The notes under the pieces were generated by a model. That model ran no database searches. It was not told the DNA's origin and worked only from the letters and a program-made list of their open reading frames with translations. A stretch of DNA of 64,000 nt from Vandiemenella viatica. Taxonomy: Eukaryota > Arthropoda > Insecta > Orthoptera > Morabidae. Shown in pieces: positions 35,146 to 45,748 of this stretch; the stretch's first letter is position 1; each line of letters begins with the position of its first letter. Location: NCBI GenBank assembly GCA_031002005.1, contig CM061919.1:170483121-170547120 (forward strand), in the 5' to 3' direction. The position numbers and the translations under genes are program-made.

Positions 35146-35745
35146 GTACAGTAATTACAACCTACTCCCAATAATAAAAGGTATCTCAGGTTATGATGCC
35201 CAGTTGTTATGTATCAAGTCCAGAAACATTGTTAAACAGATAAAGAAAAGCTGGACATATAGAAGAAATAAAAATGAGAACAATTTAAAACATTTTATAG
35301 ATTCTTTAAATAATGAACACTGGTCAGAAGTGTACACTGCAAAATTTGATTCCTTTCTTAATATACTTCTAACACTTTTCGAAGGAAGTTTCAAAAAAAG
35401 GAAAGTTGTCAACACTCCAAACAGTGAAGGATGGGTAACAGGGTAAAGGTAAGGAACAGGGATGGATAACAAAGGGTATTAGAGTGTCTAGTAAAACAAA
35501 ACGGGACCTTTACTTAAAAGTAAGAGAATCAGATAACTATACACTGAAAGTTCATTATAAACTTTATTCTAAAATACTAAGAAATGTAATAAGAAAGGCC
35601 AAGAACAGGTGTTTATCAGAGAAAATAGAGAATTCAGGCAATTAGATGAAAACTATATGGAATACAATAAAAATTGAAACAGAAAAATCTTTAAATCACT
35701 CTAAAGATATAAAAATAGAACAAAATGGATGGATCTGTGCATAGT
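35145..35745 (+). pseudogene. LINE ORF2, 3' continuation of outer LINE
   Basis: The sequence picks up where 33.2 kb left off: YNLLPIIKGISGYDAQLLCI (about 35155-35210), equivalent to the S-D-H-D-A-Q-L end of the endonuclease with Tyr in the catalytic His position. Next come SWTYRRNKNEN and a Lys/Arg-rich linker (KGIRVSSKTKRDLYLKVRES near 35475-35535) that precedes the RT domain. It ends near 35745, where an antisense LINE begins. This colinearity shows that 33250-35145 is an insertion. Confidence 0.72.
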
Positions 35746-35754
35746 GAAGTAGAC

Positions 35755-36245
35755 AATTAAAGAGAATAAAAATAAACATTAAATTTTACAACTTTATTTT
35801 GCAAAAGGTCATATTGAATACAATTAATTATTTTGTTCAAATTCTTGAACGGAGTAGGAGTTGCCAATAAGATAATTTCTCAGTTTGTCTTTAAATATAT
35901 CTATCTTTATTATCTGCAAACTGTTTTATACTCTTGGGAAGTTTATTAAACAGATGTAACCCAGAATAATTAACTCCTCATTGTGCTAATGACAGAGATG
36001 TTTGTGTTTTGTAAAAGTTATTTCTGTTTCTTGTATTGAAATTGTGTACCTGTGAATTGGAAGTAAACAGGTTAAAATGATCTATGACAAAGCACATGAG
36101 AGAATATACATACTGAGAAGTCATTGTAAGAATATTGAGTTTTTTAAAAAGTTGTCTGCAAGAATTTCTTGGTTGTACCCTACACAACATTCTAACAGCT
36201 CTTTTCTGTGCTATTAAAACTTTTTTACTCATGTAGGCCCTGCCA
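35755..36245 (-). pseudogene. LINE 3' end, minus strand
   Basis: The minus-strand frame 36232-35978 reads MSKKVLIAQKRAVRMLCRVQ, then CRQLFKKLNILTM and NFNTRNRNNFY. These are the C-terminal motifs downstream of the RT in Jockey-like LINEs. After an in-frame stop it continues with GLHLFNKLPKSIKQ. It lacks everything 5' of this, so it is a 5'-truncated insertion in opposite orientation to the neighbouring LINEs. Confidence 0.7.
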
Positions 36246-36564
36246 AATGAGATCTAATGTGGTATACATCGGTACCTACATAAATGAAATAAAAATTAAC
36301 ATGATTCATTTTTTCCTTATATTTCAATACCGTCGTTCTCGATTATGATTCAATAATAATAATTCGACTTCATAATACATAATTTGAAACGATAGTAATT
36401 GGTGCGGAGGAAAGACAAGAGGCAATATAGGCCCTACAGGTGGTGGGTGTTTGTTTATGGTTTCCACAATCAAGTAAGGCAAAGGTAACTAGACCATATT
36501 GCCCTTTAATTAAAGTAAATAAATACTGTACATGTACATGTTTTGTTGTTGTCTTTGCCTTTAT

Positions 36565-36609
36565 GGTGCCGTCATGGAGGAAGGATATTCCTTCCTCCAT
36601 GGGTGCCGT
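36565..36609. repeat. 29-bp perfect palindrome with 8-bp flanking repeats
   Basis: catggaggaagga / tat / tccttcctccatg (36573-36601) has 13-bp arms with no mismatch. It is flanked directly by ggtgccgt on both sides (36565-36572 and 36602-36609). This looks like a tiny insertion that duplicated 8 bp of target. Confidence 0.85.
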
Positions 36610-37089
36610 AACGTAAAAAAATGCGTAAATATTATTTCGTATTTCCAAAACACAAAGATACCAACAAAAAGTATCTACATTCAAGAAACAAAATAAAGAT
36701 TTAAAAAAGTATTTCAGATTCAAAATAAAAATCGTATTTTGTATCTGTATTTCAAATACTTGTATCTCAGATAAGTCACAACTCTGGTCACAGAGTGGTG
36801 TAATTATTTTCAGAATACATTGTTTGAAATTTATTGGAAGTTCTACCTTCTCCTGATGAGGTTATCAGCTGGATGGCGACCGCAAGATCGAATGACAATC
36901 TATCGTTAGGCCACGCCAACAGTTAAAGTGCAGGATAAGTTGTTATGTACTGAACCGCGTATACAGCATATTGTCTGACAAGTGCTCCTTCTATCAACCA
37001 AGACCACAACTTGTGGCTCATGTATGTCTATAAAATTTGCAAATACTATTGTTTTGTTCATTAAGCTTCTACAATTCACCAATAAAACT

Positions 37090-38085
37090 CTTATTATTGT
37101 ATTGTGACATTTTCAGCATGAATCTTGGTCTTTCCATTTGTACCATGGTCTGTTATTATTTCAACAGCTTCATCTGTTTCTTTAGCGTTAGTTATTTTCC
37201 CCAACGAGCTTCTACAGTCAGTATCCCTTTTATCACTAATTTTTGCCCCCTCACCAGCAGCGCCTAACCTAAAAAAAGGTACAGTCCTGATCCCATTATA
37301 ACTGAAGGTGGGCTTTACCTCCTCAGCAGACAGCAAGTATCCCTTTCCCCCGTATATTTAGGTGTAGGCAATGCTTACTGAACCCCAGCAATCCACAGGC
37401 TCGATCCCCAAAACAGAACCAGTGCCTTTTCTAAGCAGCACCACCATTCCCGCATTTGCCTCACAGCATGGTTCAACTGTGGTTGGTCATGGCGACTTAG
37501 AATCTGCATAAGTTTCATCCTAGTATGGTGTGCCTCCACAACCTTCCTCTCTATACTGTAACTTATATTCTATCAATACTATTGCCCACACCTCCCACTA
37601 TCACTACTCTATAGTCCTTAGTGTAATCCCTACAAGATGAACCTATATCCTCTATTGCCTAACCTAATGTTGCACTAGGTTTGAAAAATCTTGTGATCTG
37701 GTAGCATTTATTTAAGTTATCCTGCAGAAGAGGGCCTACACCTCCCCCTTAGGTACAATCTAACAGCAGAACCTTTTTCTTCCTATTTTTGTCCTTCCAC
37801 AACTCTGTTCCTAAAAGCCTGCTGCACCCTCGAGGCTTTTCCCCATCTGACTACGGTTACAGGTCAAACCTATTTCTCGAGTGTCTGTCTTCTTTATCCT
37901 GTTAATCGTACTTCCCCTATGACCTGTTACCAGCTCCCAACCATCCTTCTCACCCTCATCACTAATCCCACCATCTCTACTTTCTGCTTCTATAGGTTGA
38001 GCCTCCACAGACTGAGCCGCCGCAGGCAGAGCCCCAACAGGCTGTCTCCATGACCATGAGCTGGCACTCAATTTCAAACACAATG
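37090..38085 (-). pseudogene. LINE ORF1 remnant with SGNH esterase, minus strand
   Basis: The minus-strand frame opens near 38083 and reads WELVTGHRG and NRIKKTDTREIGL. Frames then change to VLLLD near 37770, FFKPSATLG near 37680, and VVIVGGVGNS near 37605, and end with LHLNIRGKG near 37350. The motif order matches the esterase part of the ORF1 at 31.6-32.5 kb, so this is a second, more decayed copy of a related ORF1. The first motif lacks the catalytic Ser. Confidence 0.58.
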
Positions 38086-38258
38086 GTGTGGGAAGATTTT
38101 CTTTTGTAGGCAGGGTGTCAGGGATTTGAATAAATTACCAGAAGAATTGATGAATAAATTACCAAAAATGATAAAAGAATTTATTGTTGAAATTTGTATA
38201 GGGCAAAGTAGGCAGGACAGTACAGAGGTAGAATGGGTGTGTAGGGAAATTAAAAAAA
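38045..38258 (+). pseudogene. LINE family J 3' end fragment
   Basis: HDHELALNFKHNGVGRFSFVG (approximately 38048-38108), then RDLNKLPEEL and LPKMIKEF, match the C-terminus of the LINE at 43.75-44.89 kb. The 3' UTR words gggtgtgtagggaaatt match too, ending in an A run. Only about 210 bp remain. Confidence 0.65.
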
Positions 38259-38575
38259 AAAAATGATGAATTGGTAGTAACAGTTGACTTTAATATTAGA
38301 ATTATGAACCAGTCTATAAATATTGTAGCAGGGAAATATGGAGAAGCTACAGTTAATGAAAATGAACAACATTTAATAGATTTTTGTCTCCAAAACAAAC
38401 AAAAAATCTCAAACACGTTCATTAAGGAAAATTGGATTTAAAAGTACAATTGGACTGAAAAAGGAAGAATATTGTTGATTCACTTCATTGTTGCTAATGA
38501 AGGGGCTTGCCTTTGATGTGTAAGATGCTGATTTACATATATCAGCTCAGCTAAACACAGACCATTCTACTTATT
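38259..38575 (+). pseudogene. RTE-type endonuclease fragment
   Basis: The frame reads LVVTVDFNIRIMNQS, VAGKYGEATVNENEQHLIDFC, ISNTFIKENWI and KYNWTEKGR. A trace of the terminal T-D-H block (NTDHSTY near 38565) follows. This is colinear with the GDFNAQVG-to-SDHY region of RTE endonucleases. It is related to, but clearly diverged from, the tandem RTE at 20.9-27.3 kb. The left boundary is the A run at 38259. Confidence 0.65.
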
Positions 38576-40406
38576 AATTGGAAGGATATTAATGAATGTT
38601 GGCTGTAAATCAAAAGACTCAAATCCAAGAGATTAGGATTATGAGTATAAAAATGGAAAGAGAAATTAGACCCATCTTCATCAAGATGTAATCAAGGAGG
38701 GTTGCAGTGACAGAAGCAACTACACAAAAATAAAACAATATTTCTGATTGTGAGCTTTCTAATGAAAACAGACAGGTCTGACATTAGGTAGCAGTGGTCT
38801 GCTATTACCTTATTTGAAAAATATACTTGTGCACAAATACCAACCCTCTAACGCTCCTAAAGCGACCATATGCCTCCTTTCTTTGCAATAGGTCTTCCCA
38901 GTTGCAAAAAATGCAGTATTCATCCACTCACTACAATATATGTAGCTCATGCCAGAAGCATCATGACCCACCTGACATACACAAGCTTGCCTCCATTGCC
39001 CAAATTCATACATCGGCCTTGCAATGGGATAATTATCCATCTTCAAGATTGATCACAGGCTAACAGCTTACTCCCAAATCTAGACCGTCACACACCCTTT
39101 GATTGACAATGATTACAAAAGTAACTCTTCAGGTTCTAGTGACATTTTAATCCACGTCTAACCAATAATTAATTGTTACTTAATGTCAATAAATGGTCAT
39201 TCGATTTGTTTAAATTAAAGTAAATAAAGTCCTTAGTCCTGAGCTATTGTTAGTAAATTATATTGAAACGTGCTTTTGCGTTCTTCCCATTGTAGTTATC
39301 CCCTCATGTCAATTTTTATATTATTAATAATTAGGTACATTAAAAAGGATTTTTATTAATATCAGTAAACAGAACACAAATAAATCAATAAATTTAAAAA
39401 ATCTGGTGTTTATAAATCTACCTCTATTACATTGCTGACCGTGCACTGAATATAGAGAATTTTTTCACCGGCAGGGTTCGCCTCATTGACCTCAGCCATA
39501 CGGTAGGCAATGTGAACAGCGTGTGCCACGTGTTATATTTCTATTTCCAAAACTGAATAACGTATTGGAAAGTATTTCAATATTAAGCCCACGTTTGTTC
39601 CGGCGATGATGCTAATTAAAATTTCTGGTAATACATCTGGGACTTCTGGCCCTATTTGTATGTCCAAATCGAAAACGCCGCAACCCATGACCCGCTCGAT
39701 ACCTGTAACCTACATTCTGTACATGTATCCGAATAAAACGAGCCGGCTCGATGTAACAACTTGTCAACGTTCGGTTAGACGATTTAAGGTTTCATTTCAC
39801 TCATATGGTTATAATCTCTCAAATTACTGGTATATCGAACAACAGTGCGTTTGAAGGGTTTTCAACATTTTCCGTTTACGACCATAGCAGGACACTGTTA
39901 ATCGTATCTTCTGCATGCCACAGTTTCGGCCGTCTTCGCAAGTTCGTTCGTGAATTCCCAAATATCTACATCGTCATTCAATTTATTTCGAACTGGAGCG
40001 GTTATTAAAATTAATTCTCCTTTATAAATGCGAGTTCAATAAAAAAATGCACTCTCCTGTTACCGGTATGTCGTAACAGAACGGCTAATTCCGCAATAGT
40101 CACTCAGAATAATAGAGTTACATAAAAGCAAGATGGTTGAACGACGATAAGATATAATTATTGGAAATTTCTGTAACCCGCAAGCAAAAACATTTGTACT
40201 GAAAATTAAAAATATTGCTCGCCATACCGACTACTGCTAACATGTTAGAAATTAAACATCACCTGTAACTTTTGTAACGTCTATAGTAAATCTGCATCAC
40301 TATGCATCTTGGTATCTTCCAATGTTCTGATTGCAGTCAGGATTATCACTTTAACTAAGGAATGTTTTACGAAGTATTTTTCAACCACATACAAAATAAG
40401 TTAGAA
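38576..40406. other. No recognised gene
   Basis: Several short frames on both strands, for example 38810-39046 on minus and 39606-39854 on plus, match no family I know. The segment 39590-40000 is less AT-rich than its surroundings but gives no domain or element terminus. Confidence 0.35.
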
Positions 40407-43400
40407 CTAGACGACCCGTGCGAAAATTTCGCGAATAATTTGCGATGAATAGTGAGGTTAAATGCTGGTAATATAATCAAAAGAGGAACCGTACTATTGT
40501 AGCAAATATTTTATTTAGTGTCATAGGTGCGCATCAAAATACAACACATTACGAAACAGTTAGGAAAATTTTAAACACTCTGTATTTACAACAAACTGTC
40601 ACTGAACTTAACGGAATAAAACCAACCTGAACAAAATGCACACAACATATCAACATTTCTGAAATATTTGTTGCTGTGTGAATAAAATGCTTACATTGGA
40701 ATTGTATAGAAAAACGACAGTGTTTCCGTAACAGAAAAAAAATATCCGAAAAGCTACTTATTGAATAAAAAAAAAGTTTATTGAAATCTCTGTGATATCC
40801 GCTGCTGCAATCTAGGGACTTGGCTCTAAATAGTATCATACGCGCTACCATTTTAAACACCAAATTCCGAAAAATTCTTTCTTAATTTATGATTTTACCT
40901 AGCTGAAGACCTTAATATTTAAAACGATATGTTATTTATCGATTTCGGCTAGGTATCGAAGCAGATAAATGGCTTGTAATAATAATAATTTAAAAAAAAA
41001 CACGTTGTATAAATAATAGTGATACTTTTGCCCTTTAAGGATCTAATTCCAAACAATTCCTTCTATATATACGGTGTGACCAAAGCAGCCACCTTGGTCT
41101 TTAAAATGATACTTCATTTATCGTTTTCGCTTATCAAGCGCGTAAAAAAATATATTTTTTTTTTTTTTGTTGAGAAATGATGATATTTTTTCCCCTTAAG
41201 GGTTTAATCTGGAGAAAGTTTTTTTCTTAAAAAATTGCATAACCATAACGGATAATTTAGTATTTAAATAGATACCTCATTTATTAATTTCGGCTAGGTA
41301 TCAAGGGAAATAAATAGCTCCTGACAGAAAAATGCGTTGTAAAAATATTCATACTTTTGCCCTCTAAGGGAAGGATTCATAAAAATTTCTTTCTTAAAAT
41401 GTGGCGAAACGGAACCGAAGTCATTTCGAAGACTTCAATTTTTAAATGATTCCTCATTTATCAATTTTGTTTAATTGTCAAGGGAGGGAAATAACTCGAG
41501 ACACAAAATCGCATTTTAGAAATACTGATATTTACGCCCTTTAAGACTTTAATTCAGAAAAAAATTCATTTCTTAAAATGTGATGTACACACAGCGGAAA
41601 CCTTAATTTTTAGAATGATACCACATTTATTTATTTCGGTTAGATATTAATAGAGATAAATGGCTCGTAACCCAAAAATGCGTTGTAGAACCATTTAGAC
41701 TTTTTCCCATTAATTCCAAAAACATTCTTTCTTAATATATGATGTCACCAAAGCTGAGTCATTATTCTTCATACTCCTACTTCATTTATCGATTTTGGTT
41801 AGAAATCCAGGCAGATAAATGGCTCGGAAAAAAAACGTATTTTAGAAATATTGAAATTTTTGCCCTTTAATGGTCGAATTACGAAAAATTCCTTTCTTAG
41901 AATATAATGTTACCACGGCGGAAACCTTAGTTTTTAATATGATACCTCAATTATCTACATCGTTTAGATATCAAGGGAGATAAATCGTCCGTGACACCAA
42001 AATGCTTTAAGGGTTGATTTCCAAAAACATTCTTTCTTAAAATTTGATTTCATAAAGCTGAGACATTACTCCTTATAATCCTACTTCATTTATCGATTTT
42101 GGTTTAATATCCAAGGAGATAAATGGCTCGAGATACAAAAAACGCATTTTAGAATAATTGACATTTTTGCCCTTTATGGGTCAAAATACAAAATATTCCT
42201 GTCTTAAAATATAATGTTACCATGGAGAAAACCTTAGTCTTTAATATGATGCCTCATATATCTATGTCGGTTAGATATCTAGGGAGATAAATTGCTCGTG
42301 ACACAAAATTGGGTTATAGATAAATTTATACTTTTTCTCTTTAAGGGTTGAATTCCAAAAACATTCTTTCTTAAAATATGATATCACAAAGCTGAGACAT
42401 TACTCCTCATAATCCTATTTCATTTATCAATTTTTGTTAAATATCCAAGGAGATAAATGGCTCGAGATACAAAAAACGCATTTTAGAATAATAGACATTT
42501 TTGCCCTTTATCGGTCAAATTACAAAATATTCCTTTCTTAAAATATAATGTTACCACGGCGAAAACCTTAGTCTTTAATATGATACCTCATTTATCTATG
42601 TCGGTTAGATATCTAGGGAGATAAATTGCTCGTGACACAAAATTGCGTTATAGATAAATTTATACTTTTTCTCTTTAAGGGTTGAATTCCAAAAACATTC
42701 TTTCTTAAAATATTATGTCACAAAGCTGAGACATTACTCCTCATAATCCTACTTCATTTATCGATTTTGGTTAGATATTCAGGAAAATAAATGGCTGGTG
42801 ATACAAAAAACGCATTTTAGAAAAATTGACATTTTTGCCCTTTGTGGGTCAAATTACAAAATATTCCTTTCTTAAAATATAATTTTACCACGGCGAAAAC
42901 CTTAGTTTTTAATATGATACCTCATTTATCTGTATTGGTTAGATATTATGGGAGATAAATAGCTCGTGACACCAAATCGAATTGCAAAAATATTGATGCT
43001 TTTGCCCTTTAAGGGCCGAATTCCGAAAAATTTCTGTCTTAATATATGACGTCATTGAAGCGGAGATCTTAATCTTTTAAGTGATGCTTCACTAAACGAT
43101 TTCAGGTAGGTATCAAGTGAGATAAATGACTCGTAACACAGAAAACAGCATTTTAGAAATATTGACATTTTCGCCCTTTAAGGGTCGAATTCAGGAAACT
43201 TACTTTCTTAAAATATGTTGTGACCAAAGTGAAGACCATAAGCTTAAAAATTACACCTCATGCATTGATTTCGGTTAAGTATGAAGGAAGATACAGGCTT
43301 GTGACAAAAAAATACCTTATAGAAATAATATATATCCTCTTCAGTCCCGAGCTCATAATAAAAGCGCAAGAGAACTACTATTGTGTTAATGATAGTTAAC

Positions 43401-43448
43401 AATGAATGACCATAATTTTTTTAAAAACAATAACTAATTTTGTATAGA
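40407..43448 (-). mobile_element. Putative minus-strand Helitron filled by a second satellite
   Basis: On the minus strand the putative 5' end TCTATACAAAATTAG starts at 43448 after a host A. The 3' end has a subterminal hairpin built from gcgaaa/tttcgc (about 40434-40421), then acgggtcgt and CTAG (40410-40407), followed by a host T. The 3' end is quite characteristic; the 5' end is less certain. The 3.04-kb interior is dominated by a tandem satellite and has no transposase gene. Confidence 0.6.
40860..43330. repeat. Dimeric satellite, 334-bp higher-order repeat
   Basis: About 15 monomers of roughly 167 bp are marked by attctttcttaaaat- and gataaatggctcgt-type words. In the centre, A monomers start at 42029, 42363 and 42697 and B monomers at 42195, 42529 and 42863, each exactly 334 bp apart. 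A and B differ consistently: A has cacaaagctgagacattact and B has ttaccacggcgaaaacctta. Monomers toward the two edges are more diverged and do not alternate cleanly. The sequence is unrelated to the 368-bp satellite. Confidence 0.88.
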
Positions 43449-43749
43449 TGGTATATATATGATACATCGGGAGTCAAGCAGGAAAAGTATACACACAACT
43501 TTACTGCTTCATGTTACTTTATTTCATGGAAAAAATATATGTTTTTACCTTTATTTCGAGGAGCCATGTTGTGCGGTTGCAGGATCCCAAGTTTCCAATC
43601 AGGGCTGCCAAAAGCAGAAGATCGAACATATGAGCTGTGAGAAGCGCGATGTATATTATAGATGATACGATAGGCCAGAAAAGGTTCAGCTGAGCAGTGG
43701 CCCAAGAAAAAAAATATTTCTGAGGGTATCATATATGATACCTTGGGAC

Positions 43750-44890
43750 TGAAGAGGATACGACTGGTGTACAACAGAGAAACAACTCAGCAATCAGATG
43801 CCTGGAACTACTATTCTCTCTGTTTAGTGATTTGCTGGGTAGAAGAATTTTTAAAAGGTAGAAAACAGAGAGTTAGGGTAGGAAATGTAGTATCAAAAGA
43901 AGTGGAAGTAGAAATGGGTGTGTCACAGGGTAACGTATTGGGATCATTGCTATTCATTATTCTAATGAATAATTGTGTTGATTGTTTACTATCTGAAATT
44001 AGATTGTTTGCACATGACATAATGCTGTATAAAAGTATCAAAACTATAGAGGATTGTTAACAGTTGCAGGTTGATCTGGACAGGATATCTAGTTGGGTTA
44101 GTAAACATGGAATGAAGATAAATGCAAAGAAAAGTCAGCTTATTAGATACACAAATAAAAAACAAAAGGTTAATTATGAATATAAGGTGGGGAAAGAATT
44201 GCTTGCTGAAGACTTGAAATGTAAATATCTTGACATCAGTTTTGATAACAAGCTTAACTGGGCAGGACACATAGGACAGGTGGTAGGAAAAGGTTTCAAA
44301 GTTCTGCACTTGTTGGAGAGAGTGATGAGAGGATGTACAAGAGAAGTAAAGGAATGGGGTTACAAAACTTTGGTCAGACCATTGCTCGATTATGGTAGTG
44401 TAGTATGGGACCCTCATTTTACGTATCAAATACAGGTGTTGGAGAGGGTGCAAAGAAGGGCTGCTAGATTTGTTTCTGGAAATTACCGCAGAATGCAATC
44501 AGTGACGGATATGATAAAGGAGCTGGAATGGGATTCATTGCAAGACAGGAGGAGGAGGAGGAGGGTCATGGGAGTGTACAGGGCATATACTGGCGATGAG
44601 GCATGGAAATGTATTGCAATAGGTATGAAAAGTAGTGCATGGAAGGGAAAAGATGACCATGACCACAAGCTGGCATTCGATTTCAGGTACAAGGGTGTGG
44701 GAAGATTCTCTTTTTTAGGTAAGGGTGTCAGGGATTGGAATGAGTTACCAAGAGAAATGATGAATAATTTACCGAAAACTTTGAAAGAATTTAAAGATAA
44801 AATTTGTAGAGGGCAAATATAGGTGGGTGCAGGATAGGGGGAAGATGTGTAGTGAAATTGCCACCGGAGCCTGTGCTCCATTGCAATTAA
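43750..44890 (+). pseudogene. LINE reverse transcriptase 3' half (family J)
   Basis: A 5'-truncated non-LTR element. The frame 43743-44060 carries WVEEFLKGRKQRVRVGN, MGVSQGNVLGSLLF (the usual GVPQGSVLGP box) and LFAHDIM, where the catalytic Y/F-A-D-D box is damaged to A-H-D. After one stop at 44058 the next frame is open to 44822. It contains the thumb region, RPLLDYGSVVWDPHF, VQRRAARFVSGNY, and the terminal GVRDWNELPREMM. The 3' UTR after 44822 includes gaaattgccaccggagcctg. Loss of the second catalytic Asp makes it inactive. Confidence 0.8.
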
Positions 44891-45104
44891 ATTACATTTA
44901 AAAAATTCTGCGAAGAAACCCTCAAACAGGAAGTTAACAAGAATCTAATAAAAGGCATACCCCGTCTCGCAAGTAAAACAGCGGTAAAGAAGTTTTTGAC
45001 GTATCTGTAGCCGTTGCTTTTTTGCATCTTGTAACAGTTATTAGGATGAACGTTTTATTTAACCAACAGATTGACGAAATTATTTCGCACTGCCTTAAGA
45101 CGTC

Positions 45105-45260
45105 GTGGTAACTAAAGATGGGAAACGCCTAGGGGTCAAGGAACTGTAAGGAATTCGAGCATGGCCTTTTGAAGTGATTTCGGGAAAACCGAAATTTGAA
45201 TGGCGGGAGCAAGATTTGAATCTGCGTCCTCCCGAATTGAAACAGTCCAAAGTACGGTTT
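45105..45260 (-). other. SINE-like sequence, minus strand
   Basis: On the minus strand, a B-box-like gattcaaatcttgctccc (about 45222-45205) is followed by ggttttcccgaaatcacttc and ggccatgctcgaattcc. This resembles tRNA-derived SINEs of orthopteroid insects, from memory of their general pattern. The ends are not defined. Confidence 0.3.
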
Positions 45261-45395
45261 CGAAAAAAAAAAATCTTTAGTGGAAGCGGATATTTGTTAA
45301 AAGAAAAAGATAAGAAGCACACTAGGTATGAAGCAAAGAATATTTTAAATAATATCACAAAAACTATAACTGTTTACTTAGAGGATACTACCTAC

Positions 45396-45563
45396 CTGGC
45401 CCAACCATAATTTCATTTCGTTTTGTTCGCATTCGGAGGAAAGTTAATTCATTTGTAGGATCCAGATCTCTTACAACCATTCTGGCTTGGTTCGATATTT
45501 GCCGGATAAGCGCTGAATACTGAATTGTCGTCGTAGTATCTAATGTTGTTTGAACTGTAATTC
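45396..45563 (-). CDS. DYNLRB: Dynein light chain roadblock-type, penultimate exon
   Basis: This encodes the central part of a roadblock/LC7 dynein light chain, a small dimeric subunit of cytoplasmic and axonemal dynein that binds the intermediate chain. On the minus strand a pyrimidine-rich acceptor (ttttatcttag) precedes the exon, and a donor gtaggt follows it. The 168 nt read GITVQTTLDTTTTIQYSALI, then VVRDLDPTNELTFLRMRTKR and NEIMVGP. These correspond to the family's GIPIKSTLDN, VRDLDPSNDLTFLRIRSKK and HEIMVAP blocks. The first two bases complete the Gly codon left by the exon at 52261-52339. The last base starts the expected Asp codon of the next exon, which encodes the D-K-D/E-L-I-V end and which I could not find in the window. 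The exon is intact and not repeated elsewhere here. Confidence 0.9.
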
Positions 45564-45748
45564 CTAAGATAAAAGAAAAAAATCAATCCTGCATTAAACT
45601 TAGTCATGACGACTCAATGAGGTTGTCTGCGATTAGACTTCCATTTTATATTCGCTGCACATTTCCTCAAAGCAAAAATGTAACGTTGATGACCAGTCTG
45701 GTAATGTTACAGGGTGTCTGGACTGTGTAAACTGAGAGACAACCTTAA

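Noticed and set aside
31582..36245. Twin-primed (5'-inverted) single LINE
   Set aside because: The antisense 3' end lies downstream of the sense 5' part, opposite to the order produced by twin priming, and it ends in its own 3' UTR.
28717..43330. CRISPR-like array
   Set aside because: Repeats are directly contiguous with no unique spacers, long (about 167-189 bp) and of eukaryotic satellite type.
43989..44881. Long minus-strand ORFs at 43989-44498 and 44483-44881
   Set aside because: They are antisense shadows of the LINE reverse transcriptase on the plus strand, which has all the motifs.
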